Of a DNA stretch of 64,000 bases, positions 16,598-25,536 are shown one piece after another. Position 1 is the stretch's first letter; each line of letters opens with the position of its first letter. The position numbers and the translations under genes are program-made. Below the pieces are notes generated by a model. The model saw nothing but the letters and a program-made list of their open reading frames with translations. It searched no databases and had not been told where the DNA came from. The DNA lies in assembly GCF_005280205.1 (NCBI RefSeq), contig NZ_SUND01000004.1, positions 234,108 to 298,107 on the forward strand, in the 5' to 3' direction. This DNA comes from Bacillus yapensis (lineage in GTDB: Bacteria > Bacillota > Bacilli > Bacillales > Cytobacillaceae).

Positions 16598-17296
16598 TTG
16601 GATATGATCCAACGAAGGATATGGAATGAAAACCACAAAAAAATGAAAGAAATTATTTGTAAGCCTGATAAACATTCAAAAGCTGTTCAACTATTCCTAA
16701 CTCAACACTCTTTGGTACACAGTTCTTCTATCAGTACTACAAACCAGACAACACTAGAAGACTCATTATTAAGTAATTTGAAAGAAGCGATATTCAGAGA
16801 GTATCCCGTTTCAAATCCAGATACGAAAAACTCTATTGCCTGGCATTTATGGCATATTACTCGAATTGAGGATATGACGACAAATATTTTAATTGCGAAT
16901 GAACAACAAGTCCTAGATACTTCCCAGTATTCAGACAGTATGAGCATTCCCTTTAAACATTCTGGCAATGATATGTCCGAAGAAGAAATTGCTTTATTGA
17001 GTTCAAATATAGATTTTGAATCACTATTGACTTACCGTAGAGCTGTTGGAATACGAACACGAGAAATTGTTTCTTCCCTAACTCCTGGAGATTTCAATTT
17101 AGACATTGACCAAAACAAGATCCAACGATTATTTAAAGAAAATGCTGTAATGGAAAAGTCGAAATGGCTAGCTGATTATTGGAGCAAAAAGAACATTGCA
17201 GGTTTACTTCTAATGCCAGCTACTAGACATAATTTTTTACATTTGAACAAATCTGTTCGAATTAAAGAAAAGCTTCTAAAACGAAGAGAAGGATGA
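16598..17296 (+). CDS. DinB-like four-helix metal-binding protein
   Basis: 232 residues. The middle contains SIAWHLWHITRIED, the typical DinB/YfiT helix with the first metal-ligand histidine, and the end has TRHNFLHLN, giving the HxxxH pair. DinB-superfamily proteins in Bacilli include thiol transferases using bacillithiol (BstA-like) and many uncharacterised stress proteins. TTG at 16598 is chosen because a run of seven G lies 7 bases upstream. The next gene starts within its stop codon. An N-terminal fragment of a duplicate is at 14928. Confidence 0.75.
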   Translation: MDMIQRRIWNENHKKMKEIICKPDKHSKAVQLFLTQHSLVHSSSISTTNQTTLEDSLLSNLKEAIFREYPVSNPDTKNSIAWHLWHITRIEDMTTNILIANEQQVLDTSQYSDSMSIPFKHSGNDMSEEEIALLSSNIDFESLLTYRRAVGIRTREIVSSLTPGDFNLDIDQNKIQRLFKENAVMEKSKWLADYWSKKNIAGLLLMPATRHNFLHLNKSVRIKEKLLKRREG

Positions 17297-17586
17297 TTAA
17301 ATTGAGACATTTTTTCATCGGATGTATTCTAGCTACTATCGGTTTTTTTATATCCTTACTTTTATGGGGAATGGATCAATCATATATCATACCAGGTGCC
17401 ATTTGTATCATATTAATTGGCTTATCCATGATCTTTTCCGGCACTATGGTAAGCGGAGACAGTATGCGCGCTAATTATGCTACTGAATCCTCTGAAGACA
17501 GAAATAGTCGTAATAAGATGATAATGGGTATGACACTAATCGGATCTCCAAACCTTATTTTAGCTATTATTATATATATCATCTAA
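17293..17586 (+). CDS. DUF5316-like small membrane protein
   Basis: 97 residues with three membrane helices: residues 4-25, 30-50 and the C-terminal 75-97. The short loop SGDSMRANYATESSEDR between helices is characteristic of DUF5316 proteins of Bacilli. Function unknown. Its ATG overlaps the stop of the DinB gene (ATGA), so the two are co-translated. Confidence 0.72.
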   Translation: MIKLRHFFIGCILATIGFFISLLLWGMDQSYIIPGAICIILIGLSMIFSGTMVSGDSMRANYATESSEDRNSRNKMIMGMTLIGSPNLILAIIIYII

Positions 17587-17595
17587 TATATACAC

Positions 17596-18135
17596 TTAGA
17601 GTTTGCTCATCAATTCATAGATCTTCCGAGCCGTGTTGACATTTCTCACTGTCACATGCTTATATACTTTTGTACCAATTATCTTTGACACCCCACTCTT
17701 GGTCACATTTTTCTTTTCAACCGACCAAAGAATTGCTCCAGGCACATATTTTACTGTGTCAATATTCGGTTTAATGGTCAGGTTCTCCAGTACAGATTCC
17801 TCGTCTATATCGTCCCATAAAAAAAGAACATCACTTTTCATCTCATTATCATTTTTCCATGTAGCTGGGATGGCACTAATTATTCTTTTAATGTCATCAA
17901 AACTACGGACAACTACTCTAATATTCAAACCGAAATCCTTATGTATTGCTTCCTCCAAAATGTCTGACAACTCATTTTTTGACTGACTCTTGCTTGAAAA
18001 AATAATATTCCCTGTATTAATATAAGTCACCACATCCTCCATTCCTGCTTGTTCGAATGATTGTTTAAGCTTCTTCATATCAATCTTGTTTTTTCCACCA
18101 ACATTAATTCCGCGAAGTAACGCGATATATATCAT
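17596..18135 (-). CDS. DUF1697 family protein
   Basis: 179 residues covering one DUF1697 domain: the start MIYIALLRGINVGGKNKI is diagnostic, followed by YINTGNIIF and, near the end, SKIIGTKVYKHVTVRNVNTA. The biochemical role of this family is unknown. ATG at 18135 has AAAGGAAG 7 bases upstream; an ATG 15 codons earlier adds a non-homologous extension. It converges on the DUF5316 gene with only 9 bases between the stops. Confidence 0.87.
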   Translation of the reverse strand: MIYIALLRGINVGGKNKIDMKKLKQSFEQAGMEDVVTYINTGNIIFSSKSQSKNELSDILEEAIHKDFGLNIRVVVRSFDDIKRIISAIPATWKNDNEMKSDVLFLWDDIDEESVLENLTIKPNIDTVKYVPGAILWSVEKKNVTKSGVSKIIGTKVYKHVTVRNVNTARKIYELMSKL

Positions 18136-18504
18136 AACCAACTTCCTTTCATTTGTCTGACTAATATATAATTTCACCAAAAACTGTGCTAATCCTCCCT
18201 ATCAAGATAACAATTAAATTGCACTTGAAATCTGAAAAAAGTAAAGAAATTCTTCGAGCTTATTCAACATATGTCCTTCTTAAAAAATCTGGCTTTATAT
18301 ACTGAATTCTTCTTTTACTTAGTAAGCGAAAGGATCTGGAAAGGAAAAATTCTTAAATTTATTTACTGGAAGGATAATTCACTCCGAATATGGTTAGGAT
18401 AATTTAAGTTGGTATTTCCATTTATATGAAATGTATTATATAATAAGAATGTATGTTCCCTTTTTAGTGGATACATAACAAAAATCAAGAAGAAGGTGTG
18501 TTTA
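18136..18504. other. Divergent promoter region, no gene seen
   Basis: 369 bases between DUF1697 (leftward) and the VOC gene (rightward). It is AT-rich with several in-frame stops and no ORF with a ribosome binding site. TATATAATAAGAATG at about 18433-18447 could supply a -10 box for the VOC gene. I see no riboswitch or clear repeat. Confidence 0.4.
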
Positions 18505-18927
18505 ATGATTTTAGGAGTTCATCCTTATCTTAGACTGGATGGCAATGGGAAAGAAGCTGTAAAATTCTATGAAAATGCTTTGAATGCAGAAAATTTAGGA
18601 GTTCAAACTTACGGAGACATGCCGGAAAACCCTGAATTTCCTCTTCCTGAAGAGGCAAAAAGCCGTGTACTACACGCACAATTAAAAATCGGTAATACAT
18701 TCCTAATGATCTCAGATACATTTCCGGGTCAACCATATCAAACAGGAGCACAAGTAGATGTTGCTGTCCTTTTCAATGATGTAGAGACATCAAAAGAAGT
18801 TTATGAGAAACTTTTAGATGGTGGAGAAGCAATCATGCCACTCCAAGAAACACCTTGGAGCCCTTCGTATGGTCAAGTCAAAGACAAGTTCGGCATCATT
18901 TGGCAACTGTCAACAGAAGTAAAATAG
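18505..18927 (+). CDS. VOC family (PhnB-like) protein
   Basis: 140 residues of the vicinal-oxygen-chelate superfamily, PhnB/glyoxalase-like subgroup. Typical parts are HPYLRLDGNGKEAVKFYENAL at the start, VLHAQLKIGNTFLMISDT in the middle and WSPSYGQVKDKFGIIWQL at the end. These bind a metal in a beta-alpha-beta-beta-beta fold; the exact reaction is unknown. ATG at 18505 has AGAAGG 8 bases upstream. Monocistronic. Confidence 0.85.
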   Translation: MILGVHPYLRLDGNGKEAVKFYENALNAENLGVQTYGDMPENPEFPLPEEAKSRVLHAQLKIGNTFLMISDTFPGQPYQTGAQVDVAVLFNDVETSKEVYEKLLDGGEAIMPLQETPWSPSYGQVKDKFGIIWQLSTEVK

Positions 18928-18933
18928 GCAATT

Positions 18934-18961
18934 CAAGGCACCTGTATAAAATGGTGCCTTG
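18934..18961 (+). terminator. Terminator of the VOC gene
   Basis: Perfect 9-bp stem CAAGGCACC / GGTGCCTTG immediately after the stop. The U-run is short. Confidence 0.7.
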
Positions 18962-19031
18962 ATATGTAATTATCAAGGAGAACTTCTGACCACTCAATAT
19001 CTGAAGTCATACCCTGTAATACCAAATAACT

Positions 19032-19062
19032 AGGCCGATCCCAAATATACTGAGAACGGCCT
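19032..19062 (-). terminator. Terminator of the sugar-utilisation operon
   Basis: Stem AGGCCG / CGGCCT just past the stop of the permease gene (19070) on the minus strand. The tail is only moderately U-rich. Confidence 0.55.
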
Positions 19063-19069
19063 TCCTAAA

Positions 19070-20089
19070 TCAGGATGTTTTCTCTTTCCTCTGCAGCAAC
19101 ACGGCTCCAATCACAATCAATCCCTTAAATGCTTCTCGTAAAAATGGAGGCACACCGAATAAGTTTAAAAGATTATTCATGACAGCGATAATCAGCATTC
19201 CATATACTGTCCCAAGGATAAAACCTCTTCCCCCTGCCATGCTCGTTCCACCGACTACCGCTGCGGCAATGGCATCCATTTCCATTCCCCTTCCAGCATT
19301 CGAAAAGTCCATAGAACCCACACGTGAAACCTGAATGATCGCAGCAATCGATACAAGAAGACCCATTAGTGCATATACCCTTAACTTCACTTTATTCACA
19401 TTCACACCTGATAGCTTTGCTGCTCTTTCATTTGAACCGACCGCAATTATTTGTCTTCCAAATGTGGTTCGCTTCGAAACATAGTAGAGAATATAAGCAA
19501 TGACAGCCCAATAAATGATAGGCATAATCATGTAATTGCCAAACCTAAAGCTTGCAATCTCTAAAAATTCCATTGGCACCTTTGGATTGTAGCCTTGCAT
19601 AAAGTGCTGGGTTACACTTCGAAAGATAAGCATCGCTCCCAATGTGACAATAAACGGAGGTACATTTCCTTTCGTAATTGTAACCCCAATGAGCGCGCCT
19701 AATAGATAGCCCAAAATCAATACGATGATAATTGTTAAGATAAACGCAGGAATTCCTGTCATCCCAAGCATACCTAGAATACCTTTTGTGCCTGTATCGA
19801 GAAGAATCATCGTAAAAGCACCAGTGGCAACCAAAGTCGAGCCGACTGCTAAGTCAATACCACCAGTCATAATGACAAAGGTCATCCCTAACGCAATAAT
19901 GCCAATCCCCGCATTATTTCGCAAAATGTTAATCCAATTGTTTGTCCAAGATTCAAACCAACTACCGAAAGAATCATAATCAAAGCCCAACACAAATGTC
20001 TGTAAAATAATCATTATGATGAGTGCAATCGCCGTGCTGAAAAGTGGCTCGTTCTTCCATTTCGTTTTGAACCACGTCAAAAATTTCAA
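19070..20089 (-). CDS. ABC sugar transporter permease (RbsC-like)
   Basis: 339 residues with 8-10 membrane helices, BPD_transp_2 family. GIGIIALGMTFVIMTGGIDLAVGS is the family signature, and the EAA-like loop lies in ERAAKLSGVNVNKVKLRVYALMG. It forms the channel of a carbohydrate-type 2 ABC importer with the ATPase and binding protein encoded upstream. The TTG start overlaps the ATPase stop (TTGA), with GGAGGGAG upstream, so the genes are coupled. Sugar identity cannot be read from the permease. Confidence 0.9.
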   Translation of the reverse strand: MKFLTWFKTKWKNEPLFSTAIALIIMIILQTFVLGFDYDSFGSWFESWTNNWINILRNNAGIGIIALGMTFVIMTGGIDLAVGSTLVATGAFTMILLDTGTKGILGMLGMTGIPAFILTIIIVLILGYLLGALIGVTITKGNVPPFIVTLGAMLIFRSVTQHFMQGYNPKVPMEFLEIASFRFGNYMIMPIIYWAVIAYILYYVSKRTTFGRQIIAVGSNERAAKLSGVNVNKVKLRVYALMGLLVSIAAIIQVSRVGSMDFSNAGRGMEMDAIAAAVVGGTSMAGGRGFILGTVYGMLIIAVMNNLLNLFGVPPFLREAFKGLIVIGAVLLQRKEKTS

Positions 20090-21594
20090 TGGATCTCCCT
20101 CCCTTCCTTCGTCAATACACCACCAGTTGCGAGATTCATAATGGTGTGCTCATTCATCAGTTCTCCTGCCATTTCCCCTTGAATGACGCCATGATACATG
20201 ACAATCGCCCGGTCACACAGTCGAATGATTTCCTGTGCTTCACTTGATAAAACCACAATCGCAATATCTTCATCTGCCAGCTTCAATATAATATCGTAAA
20301 TATCCTCTTTAGCCCCTACATCTACCCCTTGAGTCGGATTATCTAAGATGAGTAGTTTTGGGTTGGCAGCTAACCATTTTGCTAAAACTACCTTTTGTTG
20401 ATTTCCACCAGAAAGACTGGTGATTCGATCCGTATGCTTATCCATCTTGATCCTTAGAGACTTTCTTTGCTCTTCATAGACCGCCTCATGTTTTCGGGAA
20501 TTAATAACACCGCGTTTTGAGAATCTCGACCATGTGACAATCGAGGCATTCTCAATAATATTCAGATCTTTAATAATCCCATTCTCTTTTCGGTTCCGTG
20601 GCAGATAGGCAATTCCCTCTACGATGGCCTGGGTAGTACTCCTAATCTTCACTTGATCTCCATTCAAAAAGATTTTCCCTGAAGTAACAGGTTCCGCTCC
20701 AAATATCGCTTGAAAAAGTTCACTCCGACCATCTCCGAGAAGTCCTGTCACACCGACAATTTCTCCTGCACGAATCGAGAAGCTAATATCTCTAAATCTT
20801 GAATTGGAACTGAGGTCTTCTACCCTTATGATTTCTTCTCCTAAGTGCTTCTCTCTTCGTAAAGACTCTGTTCGCACATCGTATCCAACCATAAAACGTG
20901 CTAAATCATTCGTTGTAACTACATTCACGTTTCCCTCTGCCACTAAGCTCCCATCCCTAAGGACAACGTATCTGTCACAAACCTCTAGCACTTCGTTTAA
21001 TTTATGAGAAATAAAAATAATCCCTACATTTTCATCTTTTAGCTTCTTCATCATCTCAAACACTCTAGCTGTTTCCTGCTCAGTTAAAGAGGTTGTCGGT
21101 TCATCCATGATGATAATAGAAGCATTGGTCATCATTGCCCGGCAGATCTCGACGATTTGCTTATAAGATGCATCCAACTCCCGAACCATCCTTTTCGGAT
21201 CGAGCTCTACATTCATTCTCTTAAACATCTGCTCCGTTTCTTCTACCATTCCATTAAGATTCAAGCTTCCTCTTTTGGTTTTCTTCTCTCTGCCAAGAAA
21301 CATATTTTCATAGATCGGTAAATCATTGATTAAATTCAATTCCTGATGGATGAAAGCAATACCCGCTTTCTGAGAATCGGCAGGAACATTGAATTCAACC
21401 AGTTCCCCATCTACAGAAATCGAACCTGAATCTTGCTTGAACACCCCACCCAGGATATTCATCAATGTAGACTTACCAGCCCCATTTTCACCAAGTAAGG
21501 CACATATTTCTCCACCTTTGATTGTAAAGGAAACATCTTTTAACACGTGATTGCTTCCAAAGGATTTTACAATGTTCTTCATATCAACAAGCAT
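20086..21594 (-). CDS. ABC sugar transporter ATP-binding protein (RbsA-like, two cassettes)
   Basis: 502 residues with two ABC domains. The first has Walker A GENGAGKST, a signature region ELDASYKQIVEI and Walker B IIIMDEPT. The second has GLLGDGRSE in place of Walker A, signature LSGGNQQK and Walker B LLILDNPT. This asymmetry is normal for RbsA/MglA-type ATPases. It energises uptake together with the permease and lipoprotein of this operon. The ATG has GGAAG 7 bases upstream. Confidence 0.92.
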   Translation of the reverse strand: MLVDMKNIVKSFGSNHVLKDVSFTIKGGEICALLGENGAGKSTLMNILGGVFKQDSGSISVDGELVEFNVPADSQKAGIAFIHQELNLINDLPIYENMFLGREKKTKRGSLNLNGMVEETEQMFKRMNVELDPKRMVRELDASYKQIVEICRAMMTNASIIIMDEPTTSLTEQETARVFEMMKKLKDENVGIIFISHKLNEVLEVCDRYVVLRDGSLVAEGNVNVVTTNDLARFMVGYDVRTESLRREKHLGEEIIRVEDLSSNSRFRDISFSIRAGEIVGVTGLLGDGRSELFQAIFGAEPVTSGKIFLNGDQVKIRSTTQAIVEGIAYLPRNRKENGIIKDLNIIENASIVTWSRFSKRGVINSRKHEAVYEEQRKSLRIKMDKHTDRITSLSGGNQQKVVLAKWLAANPKLLILDNPTQGVDVGAKEDIYDIILKLADEDIAIVVLSSEAQEIIRLCDRAIVMYHGVIQGEMAGELMNEHTIMNLATGGVLTKEGREIH

Positions 21595-21622
21595 GCCATC
21601 ACTTCCACTTCGTAATGGTAGA

Positions 21623-21655
21623 AAGAGAGGCTACAGCTGCGCCATACCCTCTCTT
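21623..21655 (-). promoter_or_regulatory. Intercistronic hairpin between binding protein and ATPase genes
   Basis: AAGAGAGG / CCTCTCTT stem of 8 bp in the 67-base gap after the binding-protein stop. There is no long U-run. Such hairpins often stabilise the upstream binding-protein message or partly terminate, giving more binding protein than ATPase. Confidence 0.5.
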
Positions 21656-21661
21656 CTATTC

Positions 21662-22657
21662 TTAATAAGGCGAACCTTCATCAAGGAATTCTTCATAATT
21701 CTCTCTGTCTACAATCGTAGTCGGGATAATTGTGACCTCATCTACTGTCTCTCCATTAAGAACCTTCAATGCTACATCAACAGCATCTTTAACCATCGCA
21801 GGGCTATACAGGGCTGATTGAATCCAAATATCCTCATTTTCAGGCATCATGTTAAAATACTCCTGCATTCCGCCGCCACCTGTAACTACTTTAATATCTG
21901 TTCTACCCGCTTCTCTAATCGCCTGTAAAACTCCGATAGACGTTTCATCATCCATTGAATAAACGGCATCAATTTTATCGTTACTTGTTAAAATATCAGC
22001 AAAATCCTTCAAGCCATCCTCTCGTGTGAACTGAGTAGCGTATGTGATTAAATTCATGTTTGGAGCGATTTCTTCAATCGTTTCTACAAAGCCTTTCTTC
22101 CTTAGCTCAGAAACGGATCCAGACGAAGGTACCTCAAGAATGACGACATTCCCTTCTGTTCCAATCTTGTCAACAATGTAGTTGGCGCCCTGAATCCCCA
22201 TGTCCTCGTTGTCACCTGAAACACGGTACACACCATCAGCATTAATGGCTATATCAAAGTTGACTACCTTGACACCTTCATCTAATGCCCTTTGAATTGG
22301 CACCTCCATCCCTTCCCATTGCGGAAAGGCAACAATGGCTTCTGCCCCCCATGTCATTAAATCATCTAGTTGTGATGTCATTTCCTCTGCATTGGTGCTT
22401 GTTTGAATTTGGTACTCAATCTCATCTCCTAATTCTTTAGCCCGTGCTTCTGCATGATAGGCCACTGCTGCTACCCAACCATGTGTCACAGCTGGTGCAA
22501 GAATCCCAATCTTATGCTTTTCTGTATCTGTCTCGTTTTCCGTCGGTGTAGCTGGTTCTTCTTCTGGCTCTTCATTCGTCGCCGAATTATTACATGCCGC
22601 TAAAAACGGTATGAAAACCAACACGAGCAACACGAACAACTTCCAACTCTTCTTCAT
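21662..22657 (-). CDS. Sugar ABC transporter substrate-binding lipoprotein
   Basis: 331 residues, Peripla_BP_4 family (RbsB-like). Residues 1-22 are a lipoprotein signal with lipobox LAAC, so the mature protein is tethered outside the membrane. A Glu/Thr/Pro-rich linker follows, then two Rossmann-like lobes (HKIGILAPAVTHGWVAAVAY; DAVYSMDDETSIGVLQAI). The aromatic AVTHGWV near the start probably contacts a pyranose-like ligand. AAAGGGGG lies 10 bases before ATG. A cre-like site lies just upstream. First of the three transporter genes. Confidence 0.9.
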   Translation of the reverse strand: MKKSWKLFVLLVLVFIPFLAACNNSATNEEPEEEPATPTENETDTEKHKIGILAPAVTHGWVAAVAYHAEARAKELGDEIEYQIQTSTNAEEMTSQLDDLMTWGAEAIVAFPQWEGMEVPIQRALDEGVKVVNFDIAINADGVYRVSGDNEDMGIQGANYIVDKIGTEGNVVILEVPSSGSVSELRKKGFVETIEEIAPNMNLITYATQFTREDGLKDFADILTSNDKIDAVYSMDDETSIGVLQAIREAGRTDIKVVTGGGGMQEYFNMMPENEDIWIQSALYSPAMVKDAVDVALKVLNGETVDEVTIIPTTIVDRENYEEFLDEGSPY

Positions 22658-22676
22658 TACAAATACCCCCTTTAGA

Positions 22677-22690
22677 TATAAGCGCTTTCA
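22677..22690 (-). promoter_or_regulatory. Probable cre (CcpA) site upstream of the binding-protein gene
   Basis: On the minus strand the site reads TGAAAGCGCTTATA, which matches 13 of 14 positions of the cre consensus TGWAANCGNTNWCA. It lies between the Gfo/Idh/MocA stop and the binding-protein start, suggesting catabolite control of transporter expression. Confidence 0.55.
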
Positions 22691-23617
22691 CTAAATACGG
22701 ACTACCCTGCCTGTTTCCAAAGATTGCTGAATTGCCTCTAGTATTCGAAGTGTATATAAAACATCCTCTAGCAGAATTACATTATTCTCTTCATCCGCTT
22801 CTAAGCAATGGATAAAATAAGCTAGCTCATTCTCGAACGGCTCTTTTTTCTCTATCTCGATTGAGCTCTTTTTACCAGTATCATAACGAAAAAATTGGTT
22901 CGAGCTGATGCTTTCAATGTTTTCACCGGCCACTACGTTCAGCTCAATTGTGCTTTCTCTCGATTGTGCACGAAAGGCAAAGGTAAATGGATATTCTCCC
23001 GTCATCCTATGAGACCCTTCAACAAAGGCTTTGCTGCCATTTTTAAAAGAGAGGGTCGACATCACATGATCCCAGGCCCCAAACTGATTTTTACTACCCA
23101 CTGCAAAAACAGACTCTACCTCACCAAATACATAGGAAAGGAAATCGATGTCGTGAATATGCAAGTCGAATAAAGCGCCACCGCTTTTTTCAGGATATTG
23201 AAACCATGTACTCCATTTTGGCAACTGCCCCAATCGCTTTGCATGGACGATGTCGAATTTTTCTTTTTTGCTATAAAGCTTAATCTGTTCGTATTCGGGC
23301 CAGAAACGAAGCACATGCCCCACAAATAATCTCACATTATTTTGCTGAACAGCATCAATAATCCTTGCTGCTGATTCAGTTGTTAAAGTTAAAGGTTTTT
23401 CGCAAATAATATGTTTTCCAGCATGTGCAGCTTTGATGATGTACTCTTCATGTAAAAATGTAGGTAGACATATATCGATCACATCCACTTTTTTTCGTAA
23501 TAATTCATCAAATTCATTCGATTCAATAGCTGTTACATGCACATTCTCCATTTTTTGATACGCTTGTAAGTGTGTCATTCCCATGAACCCCATACCTACT
23601 ATCGCAATGTTCTTCAT
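22691..23617 (-). CDS. Gfo/Idh/MocA family NAD(P)-dependent oxidoreductase
   Basis: 308 residues. The N-terminal Rossmann domain starts NIAIVGMGFMGMTH, the catalytic EKP lysine motif is CEKPLTLT, and the second-domain motif FDLHIHDIDFLSY supplies the D...H residues of the active site. Family members oxidise or reduce sugars and inositols, often at C3. ATG at 23617 is preferred (AGGGTG 7 bases upstream); the GTG at 23626 overlaps the previous stop. It sits with two barrel enzymes, another dehydrogenase and a sugar importer, which suggests a 3-keto-sugar pathway. Confidence 0.88.
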   Translation of the reverse strand: MKNIAIVGMGFMGMTHLQAYQKMENVHVTAIESNEFDELLRKKVDVIDICLPTFLHEEYIIKAAHAGKHIICEKPLTLTTESAARIIDAVQQNNVRLFVGHVLRFWPEYEQIKLYSKKEKFDIVHAKRLGQLPKWSTWFQYPEKSGGALFDLHIHDIDFLSYVFGEVESVFAVGSKNQFGAWDHVMSTLSFKNGSKAFVEGSHRMTGEYPFTFAFRAQSRESTIELNVVAGENIESISSNQFFRYDTGKKSSIEIEKKEPFENELAYFIHCLEADEENNVILLEDVLYTLRILEAIQQSLETGRVVRI

Positions 23618-23622
23618 TCCAC

Positions 23623-24429
23623 TCACCCTATAATTCTCGAAAGATAGGCATAAGATTTTTTCACACTTTCGTTTACTTCCTCAAGACCAGATGGCCCTGC
23701 AGGGGTAAATTCAATCTCCACACTTATTGGCCCTTTATAGTCGTTTTTTTGAAGTGTAGTAAAAACTCTAGTGAAATCGATATGCCCCTCACCAATTGCT
23801 GGGAAATTCCATTCATGATTAGCTCCCAACTTATCCTTCAGGTGAATGAATTCTACAGCATCGATGGAAGCCTCTAAATCCTCGTAAGGAAATACATTTC
23901 CGTAAAACATCACATTGGCCGTGTCATAATTGATCTTCACTCGATTCGAGAGGGACTGGACAAGTTTTTTCAGAGATGTTCCTGTGGCAAAATTATTGCC
24001 ATGTGTTTCAAGAACCAGTACTTTCTGATGCTGCTCACATTTTTCAAGAATCGGTTGTAGATTCTTCATTAAAATGTTTTCATCCTCAATGACGTCTGTA
24101 TCGTTATGGGCATCTCCTGTTGCTGTAATAAGATATGGACAATTGAATTCCACTGCGAGGTCAACACTTCTCAATAGATTTTCAATTCCTTCCTTTTTCA
24201 TCACATTACTGTGGGCTCCAACCCCAACACAGACCATGTTGTTTTCTTCCAACAGAAGCTTGATATCGTGAATTTCCTTTGCTGACATTTCGGGTAACAC
24301 ATGTGGGGTGTGATCCTTTACAGCGGCAAGTTCAATCTGTGTGAAACCTGCTTCACTTGCTCCTTTTACACAATCCTCTAATGAAAAACCATGGTACGTA
24401 TTCGAATTAATTGCAAGCTGGTGTAACAT
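23623..24429 (-). CDS. Xylose-isomerase-like TIM-barrel enzyme
   Basis: 268 residues, AP_endonuc_2 (sugar phosphate isomerase/epimerase) family. Metal-binding positions are visible: Glu in VLETHGNNF, Asp in INYDTANVMF, His in FIHLKDKLGANHEW and Glu in SVEIEFTP. Such enzymes isomerise, epimerise, hydrate or eliminate keto-sugars. It is followed at once by the Gfo/Idh/MocA gene and preceded by an operator-like palindrome, so it probably starts the long operon that runs through the ABC transporter. The exact reaction is not known. Confidence 0.87.
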   Translation of the reverse strand: MLHQLAINSNTYHGFSLEDCVKGASEAGFTQIELAAVKDHTPHVLPEMSAKEIHDIKLLLEENNMVCVGVGAHSNVMKKEGIENLLRSVDLAVEFNCPYLITATGDAHNDTDVIEDENILMKNLQPILEKCEQHQKVLVLETHGNNFATGTSLKKLVQSLSNRVKINYDTANVMFYGNVFPYEDLEASIDAVEFIHLKDKLGANHEWNFPAIGEGHIDFTRVFTTLQKNDYKGPISVEIEFTPAGPSGLEEVNESVKKSYAYLSRIIG

Positions 24430-24483
24430 CCCAACCCTCCCATCGTTATTGGATTACACACGGATTGATGCCTATTAAAGCAT

Positions 24484-24499
24484 ATGTAATCCGTTACAT
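24484..24499. promoter_or_regulatory. LacI-type operator before the barrel-enzyme operon
   Basis: ATGTAATCCGTTACAT, with one asymmetric position, shares the core TGTAATNNNTTACA with two better palindromes near the lacI-type gene. It lies in the 81-base gap before the gene starting at 24429. Confidence 0.65.
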
Positions 24500-24510
24500 T
24501 GTATGTCAGA

Positions 24511-25521
24511 TTATTTTTCAGCTAAGATTTTCTCGATGACACGAAGACTTGCCACAGCTTGTTGCCCAGTCACCGGCGGCTCCTTATCATGAATGATGCA
24601 ATCGATAAATGCATCGATCACGCCCGATTTCGTTTGGCTATCATTCGTTTGAATCGCTTCTAATTCGTATTTGATTACTTCCCCATCTTTTTTCTCAACA
24701 ATTAATTGATTCGTAGGATGTTGATAGATTTTGAGAATACCTTTTTGACAATAGATGGTTGTTGAGTTGTCTTCGGCACCATAATACGTCCATGAGAAAG
24801 AAGCGGTCCCAATTCGACCCTTTTTCGTTTTCAAGGCACAAACAACATTGTCACAAACCTCAATTGGCATACCATTTTCATCAATTTTATCCAGGGCTCC
24901 GGTAAAAGCGTGCACCTCGTCAATTTCGTCATCCAATAAGAAATGAATCAAATCAATTTTATGAATGCCCAAATCTCCTGCCACCCCAGAATGGGAGCGT
25001 CCCTTTTTAAAAAACCAAGTCGCATTTGACTTGTCTACACTCCAGCTTTCAGGACCCTGATGACCAAAATTCGTTTTAAAGGTTAACACTTCTCCTAATT
25101 CTTTCTTTTCAATGATTTCCTTCGCTTTTTGATGAGCTTTCGTAAAACGTTGATTGTGATCGACCATTAACTTTTTCCCAGATGCTGCTTGTGCCTCAAG
25201 GATTTCCTCAGCAAATTGAACGTTAATCGCCAAAGGCTTTTCACAGAGAACATGTTTGCCGTGTAACAATGCCTGTGTTGTATTGATATGATGTGCTTCA
25301 TTCGATGAGCAATCACTAATGGCAATTATGCTGGAATCGTTTAATAATTCTTCAACTGTTTCTACCACTCGGCCCCCAAATTCTCTGGCAAGATCCTTCG
25401 CTCTTCCCAAGCTTTTATCATAAAAAACAATCTCATCAACATGTCGATTTGCCTTATACTCAGGTGCATGCCGAAATCTTGAGATGGAACCACATCCAAT
25501 GATACCAACAGAAATGCCCAT
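24511..25521 (-). CDS. Gfo/Idh/MocA family oxidoreductase (second)
   Basis: 336 residues. Rossmann start VGIIGCGSISRFRHAPEY, catalytic EKP in CEKPLAINV, and DLGIHKIDLIHFLL with the D...H pair in the substrate domain. It differs clearly from the 311-residue-class relative in the same cluster, so the two probably catalyse opposite steps, such as oxidation of the imported glycoside and reduction of the final 3-keto product. AAAAGGAGG precedes the ATG. It lies 15 bases after the LacI-type regulator, in the same transcript. Confidence 0.88.
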   Translation of the reverse strand: MGISVGIIGCGSISRFRHAPEYKANRHVDEIVFYDKSLGRAKDLAREFGGRVVETVEELLNDSSIIAISDCSSNEAHHINTTQALLHGKHVLCEKPLAINVQFAEEILEAQAASGKKLMVDHNQRFTKAHQKAKEIIEKKELGEVLTFKTNFGHQGPESWSVDKSNATWFFKKGRSHSGVAGDLGIHKIDLIHFLLDDEIDEVHAFTGALDKIDENGMPIEVCDNVVCALKTKKGRIGTASFSWTYYGAEDNSTTIYCQKGILKIYQHPTNQLIVEKKDGEVIKYELEAIQTNDSQTKSGVIDAFIDCIIHDKEPPVTGQQAVASLRVIEKILAEK

Positions 25522-25536
25522 ATTTACTCCCTCCTT

